Shown: positions 1 through 8,821 of the stretch, in pieces
Layout: the number at the start of each line of letters is the position of its first letter
How positions within the stretch are numbered: position 1 is the first letter of the stretch
Program-made: the position numbers and the translations under genes
NCBI GenBank assembly: GCA_017961265.1
Contig: JAGCXN010000012.1
Coordinates: 1-58,104, forward strand
From: Bacteroidales bacterium
GTDB taxonomy: Bacteria > Bacteroidota > Bacteroidia > Bacteroidales > WCHB1-69
Length of the DNA stretch: 58,104 nucleotides
Reading direction: 5' to 3'
The notes under the pieces: generated by a model
The model's database searches: none
The model's input: only the letters and a program-made list of their open reading frames with translations
What the model was told of the DNA's origin: nothing

Positions 1-209
1 CCCCCCGCTCCTCTTCCTTTTTTCTCCCGTCAGTACCACCCACCATTCCGCGGACCGTCAGGGCCGCGGAATCTCCTGCTACTCCGCCATAGGTTCGTCA
101 TCATCAAATTCGCGTCATCTGCGTAATTCGCGGCTGTCTCTTTTCCGCAGCATCACCCTCCCCTTTTTTCCATACCTGCCGCCCGTGCCGCGGGCTGGCG
201 CACGAGAAT

Positions 210-254
210 ATTCCCCTTCTTTTTTAAGAAGGGGTGCACGAAGTGCGGGGTAGT
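210..254 (-). repeat. Two-hairpin intergenic repeat, copy A
   Basis: Read on the minus strand, the unit starts ACTACCCC, has a small stem-loop GCAC-TTC-GTGC, then a stem CCCCTTCT/AGAAGGGG, and ends AAT. Copy B at 289-331 has the same architecture on the plus strand. The small stem differs in sequence but keeps its pairing. Confidence 0.75.
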
Positions 255-288
255 TGTATCGAAATATGAAAAGTCAAATTGAAAATCT

Positions 289-331
289 ACTACCCCGGCC
301 TACGGCCACCCCTTCTACATAGAAGGGGAAT
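289..331 (+). repeat. Two-hairpin intergenic repeat, copy B
   Basis: Plus-strand copy: ACTACCCC, stem-loop GGCC-TAC-GGCC, stem CCCCTTCT-ACAT-AGAAGGGG, then AAT. It is inverted relative to copy A (210-254), with about 34 bases between them. A rearranged relative lies at 6252-6373. Confidence 0.75.
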
Positions 332-373
332 TTTTTCTTTGGGCGGAAGCAAAGAAAATGAACAAACTTTTTG

Positions 374-381
374 TACCTTTG
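374..381 (+). promoter_or_regulatory. Bacteroidota -7 element for the vWA gene
   Basis: TACCTTTG matches the Bacteroidota -7 consensus TAnnTTTG and is followed by GCAACC. It lies 34 bases before the ATG at 416. No clear TTG -33 element is seen at the expected spacing. Confidence 0.7.
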
Positions 382-415
382 CAACCTTCCATCATAATAT
401 CGCAATCCGCTGATT

Positions 416-2518
416 ATGACCTTAATAACTGAATATTCCCTCTGGTTTGCGCTGCTTTGCGTGCTGCTGGGCGCCGTTTTTTCGGTGGCCCTGTACTTCC
501 GCAACAACAATACCGACTTCGACCGCAAGGCCAAAATCGTGATGTCCGTGCTGCGCGGCGTCTCCATCGCCCTCATCGCGTTCCTGCTCCTGGCACCGAT
601 GCTTAAACTCAACGTCAAGGAAACCGAACAGCCCGTGCTGATCGTCGCCATCGACAACTCCGAATCCATGGTGGCTACACCGGACTCCGCTTTCTACCGT
701 GCCGATTTCCAAGAAGAAATCAACAATCTGGTCCAGTCGTTCAGCGATAAATACGACGTAAAAACCTATCTTTTAGGCGAATCCGCAACCGCCACCAACA
801 GCAAGGAGCAGCTGGCTGTGCCATTTGATGGCAAAATGACCAACCTCTCTTCCCTATTCACCGACGTTGAAAATGTGTACGCCAACCAGAACGTGGGCGC
901 GATGGTCCTCGTTTCAGACGGTATCTACAACACGGGCAGCAACCCCCAGTATCAGGCGGAACGGCTGAAATTTCCCGTCTATACTGTGCTCGCCGGCGAC
1001 ACCACCGTGCAGACCGACCTCCGCATCGCCGGCATCATCCACAACAGCCAGACCTTCCTCGGCAACTACTTCCCCGTCGAGATCAAAGTGGCCGCCACCC
1101 ACCTCGCCGGCAACAAGGCCGTGCTGAAGGTGCTGGAGGGTGAAAACGAAGTCTTTAACAAAACCATCGATATTCGTGGAAACCAGCATTTTGAGACGGT
1201 GAAACTCACCCTCAATGCCAAGACCAAAGGAACCCAGAAATACCGCGTGGAACTCACGGAATTGGACGGCGAAGTGACCTACCGCAACAATGCCGACAAC
1301 TTCTATATCCAAGTGGTCGATACCCGCGAGAAGATCGCCATCGTCTATTACGCCCCGCACCCCGATGTGGGCGCCATCAAAGCCGCTTTGGAGACATCCG
1401 ACAAATATGAGGTAGAAGTATTTGCCGCAGAGAACTTTAACAAGAACCCAAACGATTATTCACTCTTTATCCTGCACCAGCTGCCCGCCGTGAAGCCCGC
1501 CGCAGGAAATCTGCTCAGCAAAATCCAGCAGGAAGGCATCTCGGCACTCTATGTCATTGGCAAACAGAGTGATCTGAAAGCGTTCAACAACCTCGGCGCC
1601 GGCATTTCCATCACGCAGCAGGGTGGAAAGGTGATGTACAACGAGGCCTACCCGAGCTTCAACGACAACTTCCTGACCTTCACCTTCTCGGAGGAAGCAC
1701 GCCAGATGCTGCGCAACTACACTCCCCTCCTCACCTACTTCGCCAACTACCAGACTTCCGTCGGGGCTAACGTCTTTATGTACCAGAAAATCAGCAATGT
1801 GGTCAGCACCTACCCGCTGATTCTGTTCTCACAGAACGCGAAAGGACGCACGGGTGTCATCACCGGTACTGACATTTGGCGCTGGCGGCTGCAGAACTAC
1901 CTGAAGGCCCAGAATTTCGACGCTTTCGATGAGATCATCAACAAAATCGCCCTCTATATGTCGGTGAAGGGCGACAAGAGCTACTTCCGCGTTCATTCGC
2001 AGGAGGTTTACAACGAGAACACGCCGGTGGAGTTCACAGCGGAGGTTTACAACGAAAGTTACGAACTCATCACCGACCCGGATGTCCGTTTCGTGCTTAC
2101 CGACGGCAACGGCAAGGAGTACGTGTCGCAGTTCTCGAAGCAGAACAGCAGCTACTACCTGAACCTCGGCAAACTGCCCGTTGGCGACTACTCGTGGGAG
2201 GCCAGCACCGTGGCGGGCACCAAAACATACAAGAAATCAGGCAGTTTCTCCGTTCAGGAGATTCTTTTGGAAAGCATGAACCTCGTCGCCAACCGTGACG
2301 TGATGCGGGCCATCGCCGAAAACACCAACGGACAATGCTTCGATGTCCGTGACATGGAGAATTTGGAAAAGGTCATCAAGGAAAACGACGACATCAAACC
2401 GGTGGTCACCTACAACAAGAAATACACGTTGATCCTCAACAGCTGGATATACCTTGCACTCATCATCTTATTGCTTGGTATTGAATGGTTTATGCGCAAA
2501 TGGGGCGGCGGTTACTAA
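416..2518 (+). CDS. vWA-domain inner-membrane protein (Bat/Aerotolerance-like locus)
   Basis: A 700-residue membrane protein of the large vWA type found in MoxR/DUF58 loci. Two N-terminal membrane helices (about 8-28 and 43-64) precede a von Willebrand A domain whose MIDAS motif D-N-S-E-S is at 80-84. A second acidic segment, VLVSDG, sits about 90 residues later. A final helix lies near 675-692, just before a basic tail. The long central part would face the periplasm. The DUF4159 gene follows after 6 bases and is probably co-transcribed. In related genomes this pair usually follows MoxR and DUF58 genes; here those sit at the opposite end of the window. The molecular function of this family is not firmly known; a chaperone or envelope-assembly role is inferred. 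Confidence 0.8.
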   Translation: MTLITEYSLWFALLCVLLGAVFSVALYFRNNNTDFDRKAKIVMSVLRGVSIALIAFLLLAPMLKLNVKETEQPVLIVAIDNSESMVATPDSAFYRADFQEEINNLVQSFSDKYDVKTYLLGESATATNSKEQLAVPFDGKMTNLSSLFTDVENVYANQNVGAMVLVSDGIYNTGSNPQYQAERLKFPVYTVLAGDTTVQTDLRIAGIIHNSQTFLGNYFPVEIKVAATHLAGNKAVLKVLEGENEVFNKTIDIRGNQHFETVKLTLNAKTKGTQKYRVELTELDGEVTYRNNADNFYIQVVDTREKIAIVYYAPHPDVGAIKAALETSDKYEVEVFAAENFNKNPNDYSLFILHQLPAVKPAAGNLLSKIQQEGISALYVIGKQSDLKAFNNLGAGISITQQGGKVMYNEAYPSFNDNFLTFTFSEEARQMLRNYTPLLTYFANYQTSVGANVFMYQKISNVVSTYPLILFSQNAKGRTGVITGTDIWRWRLQNYLKAQNFDAFDEIINKIALYMSVKGDKSYFRVHSQEVYNENTPVEFTAEVYNESYELITDPDVRFVLTDGNGKEYVSQFSKQNSSYYLNLGKLPVGDYSWEASTVAGTKTYKKSGSFSVQEILLESMNLVANRDVMRAIAENTNGQCFDVRDMENLEKVIKENDDIKPVVTYNKKYTLILNSWIYLALIILLLGIEWFMRKWGGGY

Positions 2519-2524
2519 TCGTAC

Positions 2525-3187
2525 ATGAATCTTGGGAAAATGAAAAAGACAATACTACTGATACTATTGGCGACAATGATGCATCTTCTTAATGCACAGC
2601 AGATTGCATTGTTGAAGTACCGTGGCGGCGGCGACTGGTACGGGAACCCCACTTCCCTACCCAACCTAATCGCGTTCTGCAACGAAAACCTGTCAATGTC
2701 GCTGGATCCGAAGCCCGCGACCGTGGAGGTCGGCAGCAACGAGATCTTCCAGTACCCCTTCGTCCACATGACGGGGCACGGCAACGTGGTTTTCTCGCAG
2801 GAGGAGGCGCAGAACCTGCGTATGTACCTTATTTCCGGTGGTTTCCTGCACATCGACGACAACTACGGTCTCAACAATTTCATCCGTTCCCAGATGAAGC
2901 TTGTCTTTCCGGAACTGGACTTTGTGGAACTCCCCTATAACCACCCGATTTTCCACCAGAAATATCCCTTCCCGAGCGGACTGCCGAAGATTCACGAACA
3001 TGACGGCAAGCCGGCGCAGGCGTTCGGACTGATTTGGGAAGGCCGGCTGGTGTGCCTATTCACCTACGAGTGTGACTTGGGCGACGGCTGGGAGAATGCA
3101 GAGGTTCACCACGATTCGCAAGCCACTCGTTTAAAAGCACTTAAAATGGGTGCGAACATTATACAATACGTCTTTACAGACAGATAA
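2525..3187 (+). CDS. DUF4159 domain secreted protein
   Basis: A 220-residue protein with an N-terminal signal sequence ending near LLNAQQ. The rest fits the DUF4159 family: the opening ALLKYRGGGDWYGNP, a central GHGNV segment and the HIDDNYG motif resemble a glutamine-amidotransferase-like fold without an obvious catalytic cysteine triad. Met6 (2540) is an alternative start that gives a tidier signal peptide. It lies 6 bases after the vWA gene and presumably works with it in the same envelope complex. The stop codon is only 4 bases before the 5' end of the RNase P RNA. Biochemical function is unknown. Confidence 0.8.
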   Translation: MNLGKMKKTILLILLATMMHLLNAQQIALLKYRGGGDWYGNPTSLPNLIAFCNENLSMSLDPKPATVEVGSNEIFQYPFVHMTGHGNVVFSQEEAQNLRMYLISGGFLHIDDNYGLNNFIRSQMKLVFPELDFVELPYNHPIFHQKYPFPSGLPKIHEHDGKPAQAFGLIWEGRLVCLFTYECDLGDGWENAEVHHDSQATRLKALKMGANIIQYVFTDR

Positions 3188-3191
3188 ACAT

Positions 3192-3531
3192 AAACAGCAG
3201 TTGTTCCGTCGCTGCTCCGCAAGGAGGAGAGGAAAGTCCGGGCAACACAGAGCGCCGTGCTTCCTAACAGGAAGGGGCTTCGATGAAGTCACGGAAAGTG
3301 CCACAGAAAAGATACCGCCTGCGTGCAGGTAAGGGTGAAAACGCGAGGTAAGAGCTCACGACGCCGTCAGTGATGCCGGTGATGGTAAACCCCACGGGTT
3401 GAAAAACCAAATAAACCGAGGCTTGAGGGTGGCTCGCCCGACTCGGAGGGTAGGTCGATTGAGCCGGCTGGTGACAGACGGCCTAGATAAATGACGGAAC
3501 TCGACAGAACCCGGCTTACAGACTGCTGTTT
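3192..3531 (+). ncRNA. rnpB: RNase P RNA, bacterial class A
   Basis: This is the catalytic RNA that removes 5' leaders from pre-tRNAs. The universally conserved GAGGAAAGTCCGGGC is at 3229-3243, and its P4 partner ACAGAACCCGGCTTA is at 3504-3518. The two ends pair to form helix P1 (AAACAGCAG at 3192-3200 with CTGCTGTTT at 3523-3531), which sets the boundaries at roughly 340 bases. GGGTGAAAACGCGAGGTAAGAG (around 3331) fits the conserved core. The small open frames across this region are not genes. Only 4 bases separate it from the DUF4159 stop codon, so its promoter must lie inside that gene or the RNA is processed from a longer transcript. Confidence 0.95.
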
Positions 3532-3539
3532 TTTCATAC

Positions 3540-3577
3540 AAAACCGTCCGGAACACGTTGTCCGGACGGTTTTGTTT
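3540..3577 (+). terminator. Rho-independent terminator of rnpB
   Basis: A strong inverted repeat, AAAACCGTCCGGA / TCCGGACGGTTTT, encloses a short loop and is followed by a T-rich run, immediately after the RNase P RNA. It may also serve the converging receptor gene that ends at 3609. Confidence 0.9.
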
Positions 3578-3608
3578 TCTGAAAAAAGATAATAAATAAA
3601 CATTCAAC

Positions 3609-6215
3609 CTACTCTTCGTACGGTTCCTCGCCGCTGTCCATCGGAATTTCCCGCCGCTTTTTATAGTTGTTGATTTTGTAACTCACTGACAAAGAAACAT
3701 TAAACCAGCCACGGTCACGAATGCTGACGGCATCGTAACCGTAGTTGTCACGATACATATAGGTAATGATCTTCGATTTGTGGGAACAGACCAGATTGCG
3801 GATATTCAGGCTCACCACCAAGTTCTTGTTGAGGAACGACTTCTTCACACCCAAGTCGAGCGAGTAGGAGCCTGAGCGTTTCCCTTGGCCCACGCCGCCA
3901 CTTCCCCACCCCATACTGCCGGTGGTGATGCTGGGGGCACGGTAACGGAAATTCACCTGTATCACCCAGTCCTTCGGGAGGTTGAAACTCTGGTTCAGAC
4001 GGGCATTCCACGTCCAGTCGCGGGCAAGGTAGTCATCAATCTGCTCCTTGCTGTCGATGATAACACGGTAGAAGCTGCCACTCAGCGTGATACGCCAGAA
4101 CTTCCACAGCTGCTGGCCATAGACGAGTTCGAAACCGAAATTCTGGCTCTTGTCGAGGTTGCGGTACGAAGTGAGCGTGTAGGTGTGAGGCTCACCATCG
4201 AGCGAGTCACGGAAAATTTCGGTAAAACGGCTGATGATGTCGTTGCGCTGGCGATAAAAGGCCGTGAAGTTCAATGACGATTTTTGGATGGTCATCAGAT
4301 AGCCGAGTTCCACAGAGTTGACGAACTCGGGCGTAAGGTCGGGATTGCCGCAGCGGTAGTTTTGCTTGTCCGACACGTTGAGGAACGGGTTGAGCTGCCA
4401 GATGTTGGGACGGCTCACGCGGCGCGAATAGCTCACCTGTAACGAGTGTTCCTTTGTAATGTCGTAGCGGATGTGCGCCGTCGGGAACAGGTTGTAGTAG
4501 TTCTTGTAATGCACCTCCCCTGCCGACTTCAGGTCGGACTTGGTGTTGGCGATTTCGCCACGCAAACCCACCTGTATTTTCAACTTATCCCAAAATGAGT
4601 TGGAGTAGATGAAGTACAAGGCGTTAATCATCTCCGTGAAAACGAAGTGGTTGCTTTGGCGGTAATCCTGCCACATCGGCAGCGTATCATTACCTGAGAA
4701 AAAGCGGTAATCCTCGCCGATGGAACGATACGAAATCTTATACCCTGTTTCGATGCGTCCGCCTTTGCCGACGGGCGTCACGAAATCAACCTGCCCCGTC
4801 GCGGTGGTGTTGTCGTCGAGCGTGGTGGTCTTCTGGAAAATGTCAATGGCATCGGACGGGAAGCCATACTCTTGCGCCGTGGTGTCGCGGCGGTTGGAGT
4901 GGTTGCGGCTGTAGAAGAGGTCGGAGGTCAGCTCCATCCCCTTGGTTTCAAACGTTTTCTTGTAGTTGACCGAAGCCGTGAAATTGTGACGGACATTGCG
5001 GTCGGAGGAAATCTGCGTATAGTACTCGTGCGGAATATACTCCCCATTTCGGATGCTGTCGTCGCTCACAATCAGGTCGTTGCCACCCTTGTGGGTATTG
5101 TTGTTGTACGACAGAGTGAAGCTGAGCGTGTTCTTCTTGTTGATGAACCAATCGAGGCCGGTGCGGAGGCTGTGACCCATACCGCCGAAAAGGCCGGTAT
5201 TATCCTGTGAAAGGTGCATCGTGTCGGTGCCGAACCAGTAGTCACGGTCCATCGTGCCGCCGTTGCGGTGGTTGTGCCCACGCAGGTCGTAGTTGAGGAA
5301 CAGATTGATTTTCCCGTAACTGTAGTTCAGACTGATATTTCCACCATAGCCGCCGAGGGTGGGCTTGTTGCGAAACAGCTCCATACTGCCCCGCAGGCTG
5401 ACCATCCCGTTGAAGCCGCTCTCCCGCTTTTTCTTGAGCACGACGTTCAGGATGCCGGCCATCCCGTCGGGTTCGAGACGTGCCGAAGGGTTGGTCACCA
5501 CCTCGATGCTCTCAATCTGGTTGGCGGGAATCTGGTCGAGTGTGAGGTTGGTGGGTCGGCCGTCCACCAGGATAGTGACATTTTCACTGCCTCGTAAGGT
5601 CACATTGCCCTCCAAATCCACGTCCACCGACGGAATATCCTCCAGTACCTCCAAGGCGGTCGCACCCTCCGCCGTAACGCTGGAGCCCACATTGAACACT
5701 TTTTTGTCAAGGTTGCTCTGCAACATCTCCCGCTCCGCCTTGATCTCGACCGTGCCGAGCATTGTGGCCTTCTGGTCCAGCTTCAGCTGCTGCATCTTAT
5801 ACACGGGGTTGTTCTGGCTCAAAGCGAAAGGCTGGGAATAGAAAGTCCGGTACCCCATATAGTCGATCTTAAGGATGGAATGTCCGAAGGGAATCTTGGA
5901 GATGACAAAGCGTCCTTCTTCGCTGGTCATACCATAAGCGACAGTAGAAGAATCCTTTGCATTCAACACATAGAGAGAAGCATACGGTATTGGCTTGGCA
6001 TTTTCGTCCACCAGGCTGCCGGCAATCACGCCAGTCGTCGAGGTCACCATCGAGTTCAGATCCATTCCCGGACGTTGTCCCGGACGCTGTCCTGACTGAG
6101 GTGGTCCTTGCGGTGCACCCGGAGGCGGGCCGTCCGGCTGCTGCGCAAAGGTCGGAAGCAGCGACATCATTATCAGAATGACTGTTACCCAAGAAAATAG
6201 AATATTTTTTTTCAT
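3609..6215 (-). CDS. TonB-dependent receptor, outer-membrane beta-barrel family
   Basis: An 868-residue outer-membrane transporter energised by TonB-ExbB-ExbD. After a signal peptide (ending near PTFAQQ) comes a Pro/Gly/Gln-rich stretch to about residue 50. A carboxypeptidase-regulatory-like domain follows at about 60-145 (GVIAGSLVDENAKPIPYAS). The plug is at about 160-270 (VLEDIPSVDVDLEGNVTLRG, then ILVDGRP and IESIEVVTNPSARLEPDG). The remainder is a large barrel. The architecture matches the Bacteroidota family with a CarboxypepD_reg-like N-terminus and an OMP_b-brl_3 barrel, rather than a SusC starch-type receptor; no SusD neighbour is present. The substrate is unknown. It appears to be a single-gene unit, with repeat-rich DNA upstream. 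Confidence 0.88.
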   Translation of the reverse strand: MKKNILFSWVTVILIMMSLLPTFAQQPDGPPPGAPQGPPQSGQRPGQRPGMDLNSMVTSTTGVIAGSLVDENAKPIPYASLYVLNAKDSSTVAYGMTSEEGRFVISKIPFGHSILKIDYMGYRTFYSQPFALSQNNPVYKMQQLKLDQKATMLGTVEIKAEREMLQSNLDKKVFNVGSSVTAEGATALEVLEDIPSVDVDLEGNVTLRGSENVTILVDGRPTNLTLDQIPANQIESIEVVTNPSARLEPDGMAGILNVVLKKKRESGFNGMVSLRGSMELFRNKPTLGGYGGNISLNYSYGKINLFLNYDLRGHNHRNGGTMDRDYWFGTDTMHLSQDNTGLFGGMGHSLRTGLDWFINKKNTLSFTLSYNNNTHKGGNDLIVSDDSIRNGEYIPHEYYTQISSDRNVRHNFTASVNYKKTFETKGMELTSDLFYSRNHSNRRDTTAQEYGFPSDAIDIFQKTTTLDDNTTATGQVDFVTPVGKGGRIETGYKISYRSIGEDYRFFSGNDTLPMWQDYRQSNHFVFTEMINALYFIYSNSFWDKLKIQVGLRGEIANTKSDLKSAGEVHYKNYYNLFPTAHIRYDITKEHSLQVSYSRRVSRPNIWQLNPFLNVSDKQNYRCGNPDLTPEFVNSVELGYLMTIQKSSLNFTAFYRQRNDIISRFTEIFRDSLDGEPHTYTLTSYRNLDKSQNFGFELVYGQQLWKFWRITLSGSFYRVIIDSKEQIDDYLARDWTWNARLNQSFNLPKDWVIQVNFRYRAPSITTGSMGWGSGGVGQGKRSGSYSLDLGVKKSFLNKNLVVSLNIRNLVCSHKSKIITYMYRDNYGYDAVSIRDRGWFNVSLSVSYKINNYKKRREIPMDSGEEPYEE

Positions 6216-6251
6216 AGTGATTTAATAGGTTTGTTTGTCTATTTGTTTTCT

Positions 6252-6412
6252 ACTACCCCACCCTTGCGGGCACCCGTTGTCGGCTTCGCCTTCTTTTCCT
6301 CATCACTCGGCAAAGAAAAAGCAAGCTTTTCCTCTGCACTCGTTCTTTCGTCAAATCTACATAGAAGGGGAATTTTCAATTTTCCGTTTTCAGTTTTCAA
6401 TTTTCAAATTAG
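6252..6412. repeat. Rearranged copy of the two-hairpin repeat plus an A/T-rich TTTTCAATTTTC block
   Basis: ACTACCCC-ACCCTTGCGGGC at 6252-6272 matches the first half of the repeat at 289-331. TCTACATAGAAGGGGAAT at 6356-6373 matches its second half. About 80 unrelated bases lie between them. It is followed by TTTTCAATTTTCCG/TTTTCAGTTTTCAA repeats at 6373-6408. These run up to and overlap the stop codon of the minus-strand gene ending at 6404. Confidence 0.65.
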
Positions 6413-7630
6413 TGAAACCAGCACGAACAGCCAGTGGGCGGCGATACCGGCGAGGAGACCTCCGACGGCATGGGCCGCGATGGCCTTGGAAATCAGCTGG
6501 CGGTACCCCATCGAGTCGAGCATGGCGGTGTGGGTGCTAAGGAAGCCGCTCCAGCACATGCCCATGGCGGTGAAGACCGCGATGGCGTTGTTGTCGATGA
6601 TGCCCTCGGCGATAAAGCGGGGCACCAGACCGAGCGCCGCTCCGACCGCACCCAATGCGGTAATCGGGAAGGAGATCAGTTGCGGGTGCTCGAAGCCGAA
6701 CAGCCACGTGAAGACCACCTGTATCTTGCTGGCCGCCCACGTAATGACCGGCACGCCCTCGTAAGCAACACCTTCATAGACGCCGCCGGTACCGCTCGGA
6801 CCGAACGTCAGCATCATCACGATGGTGGAGATCACCAGCACGCCCGGAATGATGGCGAGGCCGATGCCGACCCCGTCCTTGCCGCCGTCCAGAATCGAAT
6901 TGAGGAAACGCATGAAGACGCTACCTTCACTCTTGAAGGAGATCTGCTGCTCGTCGCCCGCACCTTCGGCAACCGGTTCATCCAGCTCCGGAAAGTTCTT
7001 GAGCGTAAACCGCTGCATCAGCCGCGTGGAGACGATACTGCCGACCAACGCCCCAAACAGCCCGACCAGCGCACCCTTTCCAAATCCCTGACTGGTCATG
7101 AACGCGATGACCACTAGGCCCATCCCGAAGGCGGTGCCGAAGTTGGTTAATGAAACCAGCTGGTACTTTTTGAAATACTGGCGGAAATTCTTGTCCTTCG
7201 ACAGGGAGATGATGGCGGGGTTGTCGCTCAGGAAGGTCATTACCGCGCCGAGGGCCGCAACGCCTGGCAGATTGTACAGTGGACGCATCAGCGGACGCAG
7301 GATGTTCTCCAGCAAGCGCACCACACCGAACTCGGCCAGCAGCTTGCTGATGGCACCCATCAACACGCAGATGGCCATGATGTAGAAGACGGTCTCCATC
7401 AGCAGGTGGTAAGCCGTCTGCATGAACGTGTTGAGCATTTTCGGCAGGGTCATGCGCGTGGCGAGCAGGCCGAAAAAGCCGAAAAAGATGATCAGGAACA
7501 CGATGGCCTCCAACGAGCGTTTGCCCGTGAAGGACAGCGGATTCTTCAACTTGAAGATTTCCTCAATCTTACGGAACGCCGCCTCCACATAGCGGGCGTA
7601 CTCCAATGTTTTTTTCTTGCGGATTTTCAT
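6404..7630 (-). CDS. Nucleoside-recognition (Gate) domain inner-membrane transporter-like protein
   Basis: A 408-residue polytopic membrane protein with a charged cytoplasmic N-terminus (KIRKKKTLEY) and about eight or nine hydrophobic helices. Two similar halves carry the Gate-domain pattern: an AICVLMGAISKLLAEFGVV segment near 110-130, and a second copy near 270-400. TFLSDNPAIISL near 160 is also typical of this family. Relatives are annotated as nucleoside-recognition-domain or YjiH-like proteins and are suspected transporters; the substrate is unproven. The start ATG overlaps the stop codon of the upstream porin-like gene by one base (TAATG), so translational coupling is likely. Together they would give an outer- and inner-membrane route for one solute. 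The 3' end runs into a repeat. Confidence 0.78.
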   Translation of the reverse strand: MKIRKKKTLEYARYVEAAFRKIEEIFKLKNPLSFTGKRSLEAIVFLIIFFGFFGLLATRMTLPKMLNTFMQTAYHLLMETVFYIMAICVLMGAISKLLAEFGVVRLLENILRPLMRPLYNLPGVAALGAVMTFLSDNPAIISLSKDKNFRQYFKKYQLVSLTNFGTAFGMGLVVIAFMTSQGFGKGALVGLFGALVGSIVSTRLMQRFTLKNFPELDEPVAEGAGDEQQISFKSEGSVFMRFLNSILDGGKDGVGIGLAIIPGVLVISTIVMMLTFGPSGTGGVYEGVAYEGVPVITWAASKIQVVFTWLFGFEHPQLISFPITALGAVGAALGLVPRFIAEGIIDNNAIAVFTAMGMCWSGFLSTHTAMLDSMGYRQLISKAIAAHAVGGLLAGIAAHWLFVLVSLI

Positions 7631-8796
7631 TATTGCTGTTGTTTTTTCTCTTGCAGATGTTTGAAGTAACGGAGGAAGTCAATATTCCATGTGATGCCGA
7701 TGTTGCCGTTGAGGGTGCCGCACGTCTCCATCCCGTCATATTTCGGGAAAAGCAGCGAGCGGTTCACGAAAGCGTGTAGCCGCACCGATGGACACTTGAC
7801 CGGACGGTACTCGATTCCGAGCCCGTAAAAGAGCTTGCCATACCCCGGCAACATCATCGGGTCCATCGGCTCTACGGACAGGTCGTGAATACAGACTTCA
7901 TCAATCATATTCTGGTCATAACCGGCTTTCATAAAGAGATTTACGGATTTTATCTTGAAATCCATCCGGGTGGCGACAGTGAAATTGTCGAAAAAGTGAC
8001 GGTCGAAACGGAAAGCACGGTTCTGGAAATCGACGTACCAGCTCCACCAGCCGAACTGCAATTTATTTCCTAACGATATGTAATTCACGAATTTGCCACG
8101 TTTGCGTTCAAAGAAATTGACCGAGTAGATGGTCTGGAAATGGGGGAATGTGCCGTACCACATCAAACTGTAGCCGAGCAGCCCCTGTTTCCATTCGCTG
8201 CCCGTGCCCGCATAGTGCACGTATGGGGAGTTGGCAACCTGCAGGATAAGCTTGTTCTTCCCTTCCTTATCCGTATAACTCAGATGGCCAGCCAGTTGGA
8301 AGCAATAGACATTGCCCCAAAAACTGGTATAATAGAAGACGTCGATGGGGGGCGCATCGTACTCGAAGCCACCGATGGCCAGAGCCTCCTTACCCATTCG
8401 GACAGACCAACGCTCCTTGAAACGGTATTGCAAATACAAAAAGTCGGTGTTGTCGAACAGTGACGACGCGCCGGGGTTGGCGATGATGCGCTGCCGGAAG
8501 TAGTAAGAGAAGCCCTTCCCGAACTCGCCGCCGAGGCAAAGGTTAAAGTACTTACCGTTCAGCCCGTAAAACGCCGTGTCGTGCGGCTGAGGCGGCAGAG
8601 CTGACACATCCGACGTTTTGACGCCCCGCCACTCCCCTATCACATCAAAGTCGGCACGGACTTCCAGCTTGAGGGTGGTGAAACGGTGCGAGGTGCTGTC
8701 CTGCGCTTGGAGCATCGTCCCCGACAAAAGGGGTATTACAACGCAGAGAAAAAATAGTAACCTTTTGTTTTTTAGCAAATTACAATTATTCATCAT
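7630..8796 (-). CDS. Outer-membrane porin-like beta-barrel protein
   Basis: A 388-residue protein with a long signal sequence (Lys/Asn-rich start, hydrophobic core, GTMLQAQ cleavage region). The body alternates aromatic and polar residues in the manner of a barrel, for example YYFRQRIIAN, FLYLQYRFKERWSVRMGKEA and FNLCLGGEFGKGFSYYFRQR. It resembles the porin family of Bacteroidota that is often predicted to be phosphate- or anion-selective, but no selectivity residues can be assigned by eye. It is the first gene of a two-gene unit with the Gate-domain transporter. A TAnnTTTG promoter element lies 17 bases upstream. Confidence 0.65.
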   Translation of the reverse strand: MMNNCNLLKNKRLLFFLCVVIPLLSGTMLQAQDSTSHRFTTLKLEVRADFDVIGEWRGVKTSDVSALPPQPHDTAFYGLNGKYFNLCLGGEFGKGFSYYFRQRIIANPGASSLFDNTDFLYLQYRFKERWSVRMGKEALAIGGFEYDAPPIDVFYYTSFWGNVYCFQLAGHLSYTDKEGKNKLILQVANSPYVHYAGTGSEWKQGLLGYSLMWYGTFPHFQTIYSVNFFERKRGKFVNYISLGNKLQFGWWSWYVDFQNRAFRFDRHFFDNFTVATRMDFKIKSVNLFMKAGYDQNMIDEVCIHDLSVEPMDPMMLPGYGKLFYGLGIEYRPVKCPSVRLHAFVNRSLLFPKYDGMETCGTLNGNIGITWNIDFLRYFKHLQEKKQQQ

Positions 8797-8813
8797 CTAT
8801 CAGAAAAGAGTTG

Positions 8814-8821
8814 CAAATGTA
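8814..8821 (-). promoter_or_regulatory. -7 element for the porin/Gate operon
   Basis: On the minus strand TACATTTG is followed by CAAC, matching TAnnTTTG. It lies 17 bases before the ATG at 8796. Confidence 0.65.

Larger units (their letters stand above)
1..415. other. Gene-free left edge with an inverted repeat pair and the vWA gene promoter
   Basis: No convincing reading frame is seen here. The first 200 bases are pyrimidine-rich and show nothing I can name. Positions 210-254 and 289-331 hold two inverted copies of a two-hairpin repeat (listed separately). A promoter-like TAnnTTTG lies at 374-381, ahead of the vWA gene. Confidence 0.6.

Noticed and set aside
3150..3607. Short open frames on both strands
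   Set aside because: They lie on the RNase P RNA and its terminator and have no protein-like features.
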